63,270 nt of DNA from Clostridia bacterium (GTDB taxonomy: Bacteria; Bacillota_A; Clostridia; Oscillospirales; Acutalibacteraceae): assembly GCA_024699005.1 (NCBI GenBank), contig JAILQN010000303.1, forward strand, positions 1-63,270, in the 5' to 3' direction. Position numbers and translations under genes: made by a program. Shown here piece after piece: positions 19,763 to 28,317 of the stretch; positions within the stretch are counted from its first letter, which is position 1, and each line of letters starts with the position of its first letter. Below the pieces are notes generated by a model that saw only the letters and a list, made by a program, of their open reading frames with translations, was not told the origin of the DNA and searched no databases.

Positions 19763-19899
19763 AACTTCCTGATACTTCAGCCGCATTACAGCAGAACACC
19801 CGGCTCACGCTTACCGATATCATCTGCAGCAGTCATTTATTCTGATGTTTTTTCTGTAATACAGATCTATTCTTTCGACAATCACAATTGATACGCCGT

Positions 19900-21270
19900 T
19901 CACGCATCCGGAATTTTAAGCCTCAGCATCCCGTCCGTGTCGATCCCGACCTTGATCTTTTTGATCACCCGTTCATAGAAGTTCTGTTTTTCTGCAGGAG
20001 CGGCATCAATTCTGAGCTCCGAATACAATTCTTCCACAAGACCCATCGCGTCGATACAAACAAGGTTTCCTATCTTATCTTCAAGCGCGTTTATCAGTAT
20101 ATTCCTTTTGTATGCTTCGATATTCGCAGTGCAGAAATCGTCTATAAAGCAAAAGTACGTTTTGTTTTCTCTCAGTGCGTTCTGAATGTCCGGTCCGCAT
20201 TTGCTTCTTTCAGCCATAACAAGAAAATGCGCGTCAGGAAGCGCGGAGATCACTCCCCAGAAATCCGAATCACTAGATAAAAGGATAAAAGACTCCGCTT
20301 CATCACTGTAATACGCCTTTGATATGCCCATAGCCATCCTGATATCAACAAGGGATTTGTCATCTTTGACGCGCTCTATCAGAATACGCTCGGTCGGGAT
20401 GTGAGTGATAGCGCCAATATAACTCCACGCATTTGTGGTATGGACGTCGTCGTAAAGGACGATCTTGTCTATTTTTCTTATCTCATTGTCGTCAAGCTGG
20501 GTAAGCGTAGATGCCAGCTTGAAGGCGTCACTGTTCTCACAGTCAACGGCTATCTGTATCGATTCGCTTTCGTTGATAAAATCATAGATATTGGCAACAA
20601 CGTCATCACTCGCATCCTTGACTTTTGATATATCCGTGAAAACGTCATCATGCTGTCTGTAAACCACATTGACAAATTTTTTATCTGAGATAAGGATATT
20701 CCCTTCGTTCTCCGGCTGCCAGTTTATGTATCTTGTGTAAGGATAAAGACTTCTGTTTGCATTGTATTTTTTTGATTCATTTATGACCTGATCAAGTTTC
20801 TGGCCTTTCGGCATGATAAACAGGCTTTTCATGTAGTCCCAATTGACCCATTCCGGAAATACGCTTCTGACTTCGCTTATATTATCCGCGATATATTTGT
20901 TCACGAGCAATAAGTATTGATTCGCGTCATAATTTGTTCTGAGTATATCCACTTCATCCTTTTCAAGCGCCCGTATGTCGTCCTTATATGCCTCCTGCCT
21001 GTTAAGATTGAGCATTTCGTATTTTATAAGCCTGTTCGTCTCATCAAACCTGAGCATAAGATTTGAGCGAACGCTGCACAGGTGCCTGATTATCCGACAT
21101 TCGGGTCTTTTATCAAGTTCCCTGAATAATTCTTCGTCTTTTTCGATGTAATGCCTGCACAGATCCCAGCTGACGCCTATAAGATAGGATATTATCGTGC
21201 AGAGTTTTGTACTGTCTTTGCGGTATTCGGTTTTATAATCGTCTGAAATTTGATTGTCATTATACGGCAT
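19900..21270 (-). CDS. NYN (PIN-like) domain protein
   Basis: 456 residues. The C-terminal half resembles an NYN/LabA-type PIN nuclease: AVDCENSDAF carries the first acidic residue, then IDKIVLYDDVHT, then DDKSLVDIRMAMGISKAY, then LLSSDSDFWGVISAL with the acidic cluster expected for metal binding. The N-terminal half (about 1-230) is helical and not recognised. AAAGGAG lies 10 nt before the ATG at 21270; upstream in-frame codons lack a ribosome site. It is monocistronic, with a candidate promoter further up (TTGTCT, 17 bp, TATAAG) and a clear terminator downstream. NYN proteins are usually RNases or RNA-processing factors. Its substrate cannot be read from the sequence. Confidence 0.75.
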   Translation of the reverse strand: MPYNDNQISDDYKTEYRKDSTKLCTIISYLIGVSWDLCRHYIEKDEELFRELDKRPECRIIRHLCSVRSNLMLRFDETNRLIKYEMLNLNRQEAYKDDIRALEKDEVDILRTNYDANQYLLLVNKYIADNISEVRSVFPEWVNWDYMKSLFIMPKGQKLDQVINESKKYNANRSLYPYTRYINWQPENEGNILISDKKFVNVVYRQHDDVFTDISKVKDASDDVVANIYDFINESESIQIAVDCENSDAFKLASTLTQLDDNEIRKIDKIVLYDDVHTTNAWSYIGAITHIPTERILIERVKDDKSLVDIRMAMGISKAYYSDEAESFILLSSDSDFWGVISALPDAHFLVMAERSKCGPDIQNALRENKTYFCFIDDFCTANIEAYKRNILINALEDKIGNLVCIDAMGLVEELYSELRIDAAPAEKQNFYERVIKKIKVGIDTDGMLRLKIPDA

Positions 21271-21500
21271 GTCATTAATTCTCCTTTTCAGAATACAATG
21301 GAACGAATCGTTATACTTGCCGGTCAAAGCTGAAATCCATTCCATTTCCGCTTATAAATGTAGCAAAACAAGCAGACAAAATCAATAGTGAAAATCGGTA
21401 ATTATCCCGAAATATCTGCTCCCGTTCGGATGGATCAGGATGGGGAAGCGGGTCTTTTCTCACAGGAAAAACGAAATCGATTATTGATCACACCAAATAT

Positions 21501-21532
21501 AACGGCAGCCCCGGGTAAGGAGCCGCCGTTTT
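21501..21532 (-). terminator. Hairpin downstream of the LRR/InlB gene
   Basis: A 12-bp stem including two G-U pairs (AACGGCAGCCCC with GGAGCCGCCGTT) has a 6-nt loop about 12 bp beyond the stop at 21544. The U-tract on the minus strand is weak (ATATTTGG), so termination is probable rather than certain. Confidence 0.5.
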
Positions 21533-21543
21533 GTTCTGACCGT

Positions 21544-24500
21544 TTATCTCTTGCCGAACAGGTGTGCGAAGAAGTAAAGAATGCTGTGGAAGAAGCCCAC
21601 GATCTTACCCCAAAAACCGGTATGAGGCTCGCCGCACCATTTGCAGAGATTCTGTCCGGAGGGAGTGCCGGGCGTGTCCTGCTCGCCGGGATCGTCCGTT
21701 TCTCCTGTCGCGGGCAATACTTCCGTCCTGGTATCGGTATAGGTCTCGCCGTTGAATTCCGCGGTGGCGGTATAGGTCTTTTCGCCGGCTGTCGTCGCTG
21801 TGGGCTGCAGAGTCACGTCGCTTGTCACAGTGACATCGGGAGAAACCGTGTCGTCATTATTCACACAGGTAAAGGTGACGGTCGCCGTATATTCCTCCGT
21901 CCACGTCCATACGGGATCGCCGTAGGTATGGCACGCGGTGCCGGATACGGTCACTTCGTTGTTCTCGGAGTATGTGCCGTAAGTCGCCGTGTAGATGATC
22001 TTTGCGTCCTCGGTGCAGGTGGGCGCAACCTTTTGCTGGGACATTTCGGCATCCTCATAGGTCACGTGCTGCGGATTATAGAAGCAGACGAGCTTTGCCT
22101 GAGCGGAATTGCCGGACTTGGACCATACGAAGGAATCGAACCGATAATCATGAGGCAGACCGGAGCCCTCAATTTCGAAAACGTCGGTCTCGTCGGTGTA
22201 TTCCGTTTCGCCGAGGAGCACTTTCGCGACGTATTTCGCTGTGCCGTCCACTTCACATACGGCAGCCGGAGTGACTTCCGTCAGTTCGGGTTCATCATCG
22301 GTCAGGCTCTCCGTATGGCCGCAGCCTTCGACAGTGCAGGTGAACGTCGCGGTGGCGGAAACATTGCCCTCGCCCCACGACCATACGGGTTGGCCGTAAA
22401 CGTGATCGTGATAAAGTCTCAGAGTCTTGCCCTGCACCGCACGAAGCTCGTTGCTGTTCAGCATGCCGGAATATACGTTTTCTCCGTCGGTCATCCGTTT
22501 GTCCTGGGCTATCATGATGAGTGAATCGAACAGGTTGAACATTACACTGTCGTCAAAGCCGGCAGGATCAAGAGTAATGAGTCCTGTGCTGGCGCTGCCT
22601 TTCACGGTCAGCCTGCCGCCGCAGAAAGTGACCGTATCGCTTATATTGAGATCGGAGTTAACAGTCAGCTCGCCTGCATTCTGAATGAGCGAGAACCTTT
22701 CGCCGACAATGTGATTCGCAGTCACCTTTCCGCCGAAGATCCTGAGAGCGTCCGAGCGCCATTCCGGACTGGTAATCCGGTCAAAATAAGCCGCTCCGTC
22801 GCCGGCGGTCTGGCCGTAGAAGGTAAGCGAACCCGTATCATCTTCGACTCCGGAGATATTGCCGGGCACGTCAAACAGGGCCCCGTCGCCCAGTATGACC
22901 GAAACGTGTCCGAAGAAAAACACGTTCACGTCGTTTACACCGGAATAATAGACTGCGTTTTCCACGACGTACCACGTTTCGAGCTGCTGCTCGCCGATGA
23001 TCACGCAATTATCGCCGTCGATCTGCTGTATCTCTTCATTTCCGTCGATAACGGTCGCCCATACGGACTGATCTTCTCCGTTTGCGTCCACGTAGGATGT
23101 ATATTTCTGTCTGTTGTAATAAGCAGACAGAGTCAGGTCCGAACAGACCTCGGGAAGATCCGAACGCCATACGTTTTCGCCGTCCGTCCAGCCCGCGAAT
23201 ACGTATTTGCAGCCGTCTTCCTCATAAGCCGCGGGCATGTCGCCGTTATAGCGCGCCCTGTCCCCGTATGCGACGTCTTCATCCGTCTCCACGGTCTGCC
23301 CGCGCACGACCCATCTGACCGTATACGTCCTGGTGCTTTCGGAGAACAGCGCGGTATAGGTGACATTGCCCGTCACGGCGGGAAGAACGTCATCAGGACC
23401 GTATTCATTCGTGCCGTCGGTCCAGCCGGCGAAAGTATAAACTGTTGACGCTGTGGATTCCTGTTCCGGCGTGTCGCCTTCATAGGAAGGAGCCGCCCCG
23501 TATTCGACGTTTTCATCCGTTTCCACGGTCTGCCCGAGTACGACCCATTCGACCGTATACTTCCTGGTGCTTTCTGAGAACAGCGCGGTATAGGTGACGT
23601 TGCCCGTCACGGCGGGAAGAACGTCATCAGGACCGTATTCATTCGTACCGTCTGTCCAGCCGGCGAAAGTATAATCCGTTGACGCCGAGGACTCTCTTGC
23701 CGGCGTTTCACCGTCGTAGGACGGAGTCACTCCGACGGACAGACCCGAGTCTTTTTCAAGCTCTTCGCCGTCCCAATTAAGCCACGTCACGGTATAGCCC
23801 GATACCGACTGCGTATAAGTCGCCTTGTAAATGTAGATCTCGTTGCCGGAAACTTCCGCCGGAGCGGGAGTCCACGCGTCAAATACATATTCGTAATTCG
23901 CGTCCGCGGCTCTTTCGGGTAAGTCGCCGTAGTCCGGTATACTACCCGCAGTCACGTCGGCATCCGTTCTGAGGACCGTTCCGTCATAATCCTCCCATAC
24001 GACCGTGGCCTTGCCGTTGGTAAAGCCGACGTAGTTGCCCGCGAACAGACCGCTTGCCGGTTTTCCGGCGACCGCGGACTCACCGCCCACTGTAAATCCG
24101 CTCGGGACCAATATCTTTGCGTTCTTCAGTCCGGTTCCGCCGAAAACGTTGTTCCCTATGGCGGACAAATGACTGCCGTTGAAGGTTATCTTCTGCAGAC
24201 CGGAATGTGTAAATGCCGAACTGATGATATTGTCGAGGGTCGAAGGGAGCACAAGTTCCGTCAAGGATTCACAATAGAAGAACGCGCTGCCGCCGATCGT
24301 AACAAGACCGGAAGCAAGCTCAACGGAAGTCAGATTGTCGCAACCGTAAAACGCGTAGTCGCCGATCCTGCTGACGTTGCCGCCGACGGTGATCTTCGTG
24401 ATCTGCGACGTCAGAGAATCCCACGGAGCGTATGAAGAGCTTGAGTAATTTGTCATTGCACCGCTGCCGGTTATCGCCAGAGTGCCGCCGGTCAGAGTCC

Positions 24501-24618
24501 AGTTGACGCCGCTGCCGCAGGTGCCGCTGTCATCCGCGAACGCCGTAACGGGCAGTACGCCGAGAATGAGCACCGCCGACAGTATGACCGGAATTATCTT
24601 TCTGAAGGTTTTTCTCAT
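21544..24618 (-). CDS. Leucine-rich/InlB-repeat secreted surface protein
   Basis: 1,024 residues. The signal peptide (about 1-28) ends at VTAFA. BspA-like LRR_5 repeats follow (about 60-165, IGDYAFYGCDNLTSVELASG type), then four to five InlB/Listeria-Bacteroides beta-grasp repeats (about 200-500) with the signature YTFAGWTDG. Next come a beta-solenoid-like stretch (about 510-690) and several Cys-containing Ig-like repeats (EGCGHTESL and similar). The C-terminus is NLCKWCGEPHTGFWG followed by an aromatic, basic amphipathic segment, KIVGFFHSILYFFAHLFGKR. This may hold the protein at the envelope, because no LPXTG is present. AGAGG precedes the ATG, and a strong promoter lies upstream. Likely function: adhesion or host/matrix contact. 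Confidence 0.85.
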   Translation of the reverse strand: MRKTFRKIIPVILSAVLILGVLPVTAFADDSGTCGSGVNWTLTGGTLAITGSGAMTNYSSSSYAPWDSLTSQITKITVGGNVSRIGDYAFYGCDNLTSVELASGLVTIGGSAFFYCESLTELVLPSTLDNIISSAFTHSGLQKITFNGSHLSAIGNNVFGGTGLKNAKILVPSGFTVGGESAVAGKPASGLFAGNYVGFTNGKATVVWEDYDGTVLRTDADVTAGSIPDYGDLPERAADANYEYVFDAWTPAPAEVSGNEIYIYKATYTQSVSGYTVTWLNWDGEELEKDSGLSVGVTPSYDGETPARESSASTDYTFAGWTDGTNEYGPDDVLPAVTGNVTYTALFSESTRKYTVEWVVLGQTVETDENVEYGAAPSYEGDTPEQESTASTVYTFAGWTDGTNEYGPDDVLPAVTGNVTYTALFSESTRTYTVRWVVRGQTVETDEDVAYGDRARYNGDMPAAYEEDGCKYVFAGWTDGENVWRSDLPEVCSDLTLSAYYNRQKYTSYVDANGEDQSVWATVIDGNEEIQQIDGDNCVIIGEQQLETWYVVENAVYYSGVNDVNVFFFGHVSVILGDGALFDVPGNISGVEDDTGSLTFYGQTAGDGAAYFDRITSPEWRSDALRIFGGKVTANHIVGERFSLIQNAGELTVNSDLNISDTVTFCGGRLTVKGSASTGLITLDPAGFDDSVMFNLFDSLIMIAQDKRMTDGENVYSGMLNSNELRAVQGKTLRLYHDHVYGQPVWSWGEGNVSATATFTCTVEGCGHTESLTDDEPELTEVTPAAVCEVDGTAKYVAKVLLGETEYTDETDVFEIEGSGLPHDYRFDSFVWSKSGNSAQAKLVCFYNPQHVTYEDAEMSQQKVAPTCTEDAKIIYTATYGTYSENNEVTVSGTACHTYGDPVWTWTEEYTATVTFTCVNNDDTVSPDVTVTSDVTLQPTATTAGEKTYTATAEFNGETYTDTRTEVLPATGETDDPGEQDTPGTPSGQNLCKWCGEPHTGFWGKIVGFFHSILYFFAHLFGKR
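23331..23798 (-). repeat. Near-identical tandem 234-bp InlB-repeat units
   Basis: Two adjacent 234-bp units (78 codons; for example TGGTGCTTTC at 23331 and again at 23565) are almost identical for about 130 bp and diverge only at scattered bases. They encode neighbouring InlB-type repeats. They indicate recent duplication or gene conversion and a site where copy number may vary. Confidence 0.75.
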
Positions 24619-24666
24619 AACGATACCTCTTTCTTTTTTGAACTGAAAGCAAACAGATTTTTAATA

Positions 24667-24695
24667 ATTATACGCCATAATATCTTTCCCGTCAA
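24667..24695 (-). promoter_or_regulatory. Promoter of the LRR/InlB gene
   Basis: TTGACG (24695-24690) and TATAAT (24672-24667) are separated by 17 bp on the minus strand, about 50 bp before the start codon. Confidence 0.75.
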
Positions 24696-24762
24696 TCAAA
24701 TACTGCCGGACCGGCGGAAATTCGACATTAAAACGTATTTTCGGAACAAACTGATGACGGCG

Positions 24763-26283
24763 TTATTTCATCTCCTCGTTTTCGGTCCGTATATCGGCGG
24801 CGAATTCCTCGTTCAGCTCTGGATAAGCGGAGAGCATGGGTTCCACGTCTTTGCTTTTTTTGCGGTCAAAATAGTTTCTGGTGATCCTGCTGACAAGTCC
24901 GGCCAGAGCGATAAGACAGATAAGGTTCGGCACTGCCATCAGACCGTTGAAGGTGTCGTCGATCGCCCAGATCAGGTCGCTGTGGATCGTGGCAGAAGCG
25001 GCAATAAGAACCACGTAAACAACCTTGAACACAGAAACCGCGATTTTGCTGCGGCCCTCCTTCAGCCATCCGAAGCAGAACTCGACCGCCTTCTCGCCGT
25101 AATACGACCATGCGATCACTGTGGTGAACGCGAACAGCGGCAGGATCACGGAAAACACCGCCGTGCCGAAAGCGCCGAAGTTGGAGGAAAACATGGTCAT
25201 GGACATGACGCTGTCTTCACTGTCTGCCGAGAGGTCAGCCACGTTATAAGTGGTGAGGAACATAAGCGCTGTGAGCGTGCAGATCACAAAGGTATCAAAG
25301 AAGACCTCGAACACGCCCCAAAGCCCCTGCTTTACAGGCTCGCGGGTCTCGGAAGCGGAGTGCGCGATGACCGAGGAGCCGAGGCCGGCTTCGTTGGAGA
25401 ACACGCCGCGCGCCATGCCTTTTTTAATGACCTGAGCGAAAGAATAGCCGAGGATACCGCCGCCTGCTGCTTTGAAGCTGAACGCGTTGCCGAAAATCAG
25501 GGCAACGGCGGAGGGCAGACGGGATATATTCATAAAAACAGCGATCAGGGCCATAACGATAAACAGCAATGACATAACGGGGACCAGCATGGATGCCACC
25601 CTGCCGATGCGCCTGATGCCGCCGATGATTACCACGGCGGTGATCACAGCCACGATTATGCCCACGATCAGCCGTAAGGTATCCGCGTCGGCATTTACGC
25701 TGATCCTCGAAAACGCTTCCGCCAGCGTGCCGGAGATCTTGTTCGTCTGGACTCCGCTCATACCGACCGCGGCGAACACGCAGAACACAGCGGCAAGATA
25801 TGCAAGCCACTTCCATTTAAGTCCGTTCGCGATATAGTAAAACGCGCCGCCGGAAAGGTTGCCGTTTTTATCTTTTTTACGGTAGTAAAGTCCCAGCACG
25901 TTTTCAGAGTAGTTGGTGACCATTCCGAAAAACGCCGATACCCACATCCAGAAGACGGCTCCGGGGCCGCCGGTGAGTATGGCGGAGACCACGCCGATGA
26001 TATTGCCGGTGCCCACCGTACCCGAAATGGCGGTGGAGAAGGCCTCGAACTGAGAAACGGAACGAAGCCGGCCGTCCGCCGTTTTTTTCTTTCCGAGCCC
26101 CTTTACGGTCGGGATGATGGTGGTGTTAAGCGATTCCTTAAAGTGAGTGATCTGTAAACCTCGGGTGCGGACGGTCAGATAAATACCGGTGCCGAGTATC
26201 AGGATGATCACCGGCCAGCCCCACACGACGCCGTTTACCGCGTTGTTTACGTTCTCTATCGCGGTCAGCAGTTTTTCCCACAT
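24763..26283 (-). CDS. Na+:alanine/glycine symporter (AGCS family)
   Basis: 506-residue polytopic membrane protein. It carries typical AGCS landmarks: GVVWGWPVIILILGTGIY at the N-terminus, FEAFSTAISGTVGTGNIIGV (conserved cation/substrate region, about 75-95), GPGAVFWMWVSAFFGM, and ARGVFSNEAGLGSS in the second half. AAGGAA lies before the ATG at 26283; in-frame sequence further upstream belongs to the riboswitch. Role: sodium-coupled uptake, or possibly efflux, of glycine or alanine. The leader holds a glycine aptamer followed by an intrinsic terminator. Expression should therefore respond to glycine, and glycine is the likeliest substrate. It is monocistronic. Confidence 0.92.
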   Translation of the reverse strand: MWEKLLTAIENVNNAVNGVVWGWPVIILILGTGIYLTVRTRGLQITHFKESLNTTIIPTVKGLGKKKTADGRLRSVSQFEAFSTAISGTVGTGNIIGVVSAILTGGPGAVFWMWVSAFFGMVTNYSENVLGLYYRKKDKNGNLSGGAFYYIANGLKWKWLAYLAAVFCVFAAVGMSGVQTNKISGTLAEAFSRISVNADADTLRLIVGIIVAVITAVVIIGGIRRIGRVASMLVPVMSLLFIVMALIAVFMNISRLPSAVALIFGNAFSFKAAGGGILGYSFAQVIKKGMARGVFSNEAGLGSSVIAHSASETREPVKQGLWGVFEVFFDTFVICTLTALMFLTTYNVADLSADSEDSVMSMTMFSSNFGAFGTAVFSVILPLFAFTTVIAWSYYGEKAVEFCFGWLKEGRSKIAVSVFKVVYVVLIAASATIHSDLIWAIDDTFNGLMAVPNLICLIALAGLVSRITRNYFDRKKSKDVEPMLSAYPELNEEFAADIRTENEEMK

Positions 26284-26315
26284 TCTCTGAGTTCCTTCTT
26301 TCTTTCTGATGCATA

Positions 26316-26358
26316 TAAAAATTAAAAAGACAGCCGGCAACAGTATTGCTGACTGTCT
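26316..26358 (-). terminator. Riboswitch expression-platform terminator
   Basis: A 13-bp stem with two G-U pairs (AGACAGTCAGCAA with TTGCCGGCTGTCT on the minus strand) is followed by TTTTTAATTTTT. It lies between the glycine aptamer and the symporter start codon and is therefore a regulated terminator. Confidence 0.85.
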
Positions 26359-26379
26359 GAACGCGAAATCTTCCACGTT

Positions 26380-26470
26380 GTACTCCGTCCTTTTGCCTGA
26401 GAGATTCGGGGTATGATTCCCCTTGCACCTTCGGCATCCGATCATCTCGGAATTCTCCGGAGCTCGTCAG
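26380..26470 (-). ncRNA. Glycine riboswitch, single aptamer
   Basis: The minus strand carries hallmark glycine-aptamer blocks in order: CTCCGGAGAA (5' side of P1), GGATGCCGAAGGTGCAAG, CCCCGAATCTCTCAGGCAAA and AGGACGGAGT (3' side of P1). Only one aptamer is seen, although many members are tandem. It sits about 100 bp upstream of an AGCS symporter with a terminator between. By family precedent, glycine binding sets whether that terminator forms. The direction (on or off) cannot be fixed by eye. Confidence 0.93.
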
Positions 26471-26534
26471 CAAACAGTCAAAGAACGTAGCCTTCTTCTG
26501 CAAGCTTCAACCGAACTGTTTTCAATTCCTCGGG

Positions 26535-26563
26535 ATTATATCACGGTATAAACGTGATGTCAA
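26535..26563 (-). promoter_or_regulatory. Consensus promoter of the glycine riboswitch transcript
   Basis: Perfect TTGACA (26563-26558) and TATAAT (26540-26535) are separated by 17 bp. The spacer contains an inverted repeat, ATCACG-N7-CGTGAT, which may be a repressor site. Confidence 0.88.
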
Positions 26564-26593
26564 GTTGCAACGAAACCGTTTTTATTACCCGTT

Positions 26594-26631
26594 AAAACCG
26601 GAACAGCCCGCCGGAGATCCGACGGACTGCC
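26594..26631 (-). terminator. Terminator of the broken gene at 26708-27508
   Basis: A 13-bp stem with G-U pairs (GGCAGTCCGTCGG with CCGGCGGGCTGTT, loop ATCT) is followed by CCGGTTTTAA on the minus strand. It starts only about 12 bp after the stop of the alternative reading frame ending at 26643. Confidence 0.65.
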
Positions 26632-26707
26632 CGTACGTTTATTTACAACATGCCGAGAACTCGCAGCAGCTTCTGGAACCAGGCGATCAGTCTTTTTACG
26701 GCTCGCC

Positions 26708-27508
26708 TCAAAACGCTGCCACCGTCGTCATTTTTGTCGTGAGTGCCGGCGATGCGTTTTGTTTCCGTACTGTTCTTCGGGTCGACGGCACGACGAGCCC
26801 TCTGTAATAATTGTATGTACGGCAGCAGTACATAAGGTCGAACGCCGGGAGGTGAAGGGTTTTGTCGCAATAGTATCCGTCGGTTAATTTTTCAAAATGC
26901 TTTTTCAACAGACTGTCGTGTTCTTTGAGTGCGGCAACGATCTCTTCGCACAGCCGGTAATAATTCAGGAGACTGAAGCTCATACCGGCTCCGATGCTGT
27001 AACCGAAGTCGACGTATTTTGCCATCATCTGCGCTTCGCTTGCCTTATACACAAAGTTGAAATCGGGATCGTTCATGGCAAGAAATACAGATGCGGAATG
27101 CCTGTCCTGTTTGAACGACCGGTTGCCGGGAAAATATCTGCAGCGCAGGTTTTCGTATTCACAGAGGAATTCTTCCATATTGTCCTGTACTGCGGAAACG
27201 ACGCCGTGCGCGTCTGCAAACAGGACGTCGCGGAAAAGCCGCTCGACTGTTTCCGGTTCTTTCTCCCACAGCTTGATCACGCCGGAGCCCGGATGCATTC
27301 TGCCGTTGTCAATAAACAAAGAGAAATCCTTTTTTGCCGCCGTGAACCGATCGGCGAAGGACTCAAATGCATCATCCGGCTTAAACCATTTGTCCCGCCG
27401 GACTTTCATCGCTTTCCATTTGAACAGCTCATCGTGATCCGCATTGCAGATATTATCGATGTTTTCTTCGCAGCGTCTGATAAGCCCGTGTAAATTCTAC
27501 GTGTTCAT
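26708..27508 (-). pseudogene. Conserved protein of unknown function, amber stop at codon 4
   Basis: A well-placed ATG at 27508 (GGGAGAAT just upstream) reads Met-Asn-Thr and then TAG at 27499-27497. The same frame then stays open for 263 codons (NLHGLIRRCEENIDNICNAD...KWFKPDDAFESFADRF...). A restart at the ATG at 27409 would give 233 residues but would remove about 30 residues that look native. At the 3' end, this frame finishes in TTKMTTVAAF. The next frame instead gives a linker plus a basic aromatic tail (RRAVKRLIAWFQKLLRVLGML, stop at 26643) ending just before the terminator, suggesting a second lesion. The protein is soluble and rich in Tyr and Cys, with DNGRMHPGSGVIKLWEKEPETV as a striking segment. 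I recognise no named family. A suppressed or recoded TAG is possible but less likely. Confidence 0.6.
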
Positions 27509-27580
27509 AATTATTCTCCCGGCATTGTCATAAACATACTGACGCTTTCTTTTGCATCGGTCATTTTCATTGAGCCATGT

Positions 27581-28219
27581 TTATTCATCATCTTTCAAAT
27601 GAACGGTCCATCCGGTGTCGATTTTCTTTTTCACCTTTTCCATGGTTTCCGAATCCAGATCGGGCCAGTCGATCACGGTGGTTGCTTTGTTCGTTACCAG
27701 ATGAGCTTTTTCCGCACATAAAGCAAGAGGTGTGTCCGCAAGAGAATCCGAGTAAAAATTATCTATTACGGGAAAGCCGTGGTCAAAGATGTACTTTGCC
27801 TTTTCTTTTGCATACATCAGATTGTTCAGAAACACACCGAACTCACGGTCATATTCGGTTGCCATGTAGTTCACACCGAGTCTTTTTGCAATGGGCCCGA
27901 TAATACAGTCGGGAGACGCGCTGATAATAAGGTCATCGGGGCTTTTCTGTGCGAGATACCATTCGGATATTCTGCACTCATATTTATCCCAATACCGTTC
28001 AATCTGCTCGTCAAAATCATCTATCATCGTCAGATAACTGAACATCCTGCGCTGCAGGTGACAATTCGGGATCTTGCCTCTTTTGTATCGGATTATGCTT
28101 TTAAGCAAACCTGGAAAATAAGTGAACCATAACTTTGGATGGCGTTTCATACACCAAAGAGCAAATCCTGCAGAACAGTCCGAATAAAAAATCGTTCCGT
28201 CAAAATCATATACGTTCAT
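27581..28219 (-). CDS. HAD-family phosphatase (subfamily IB-like)
   Basis: 212 residues with all HAD motifs: motif I VYDFDGTI (nucleophile Asp near residue 5), motif II IISASP, motif III Lys in AKEKAKYI, and motif IV NFYSDSLADTP. The helical cap between motifs I and II (residues 20-95) places it with the HAD-IB group, which includes phosphoserine phosphatase-like and phosphatidylglycerophosphatase-like enzymes. The exact substrate cannot be inferred. GGAGCGATAAATAA precedes the ATG. It lies between the pseudogene and a secreted propeller protein with no tight coupling to either. Confidence 0.85.
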   Translation of the reverse strand: MNVYDFDGTIFYSDCSAGFALWCMKRHPKLWFTYFPGLLKSIIRYKRGKIPNCHLQRRMFSYLTMIDDFDEQIERYWDKYECRISEWYLAQKSPDDLIISASPDCIIGPIAKRLGVNYMATEYDREFGVFLNNLMYAKEKAKYIFDHGFPVIDNFYSDSLADTPLALCAEKAHLVTNKATTVIDWPDLDSETMEKVKKKIDTGWTVHLKDDE

Positions 28220-28317
28220 TTATTTATCGCTCCATTCACTTTTTGTTGCGTGAAAAGCGTATCATATTTCTGTTGTATGCCGTGGTCACCGAATACGCCT
28301 TTTCTTTGATATTTAAT

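Noticed and set aside
21388..23448. Plus-strand genes opposite the LRR/InlB gene
   Set aside because: They have no ribosome sites, overlap a well-supported secreted protein gene on the other strand, and show no recognisable domain.
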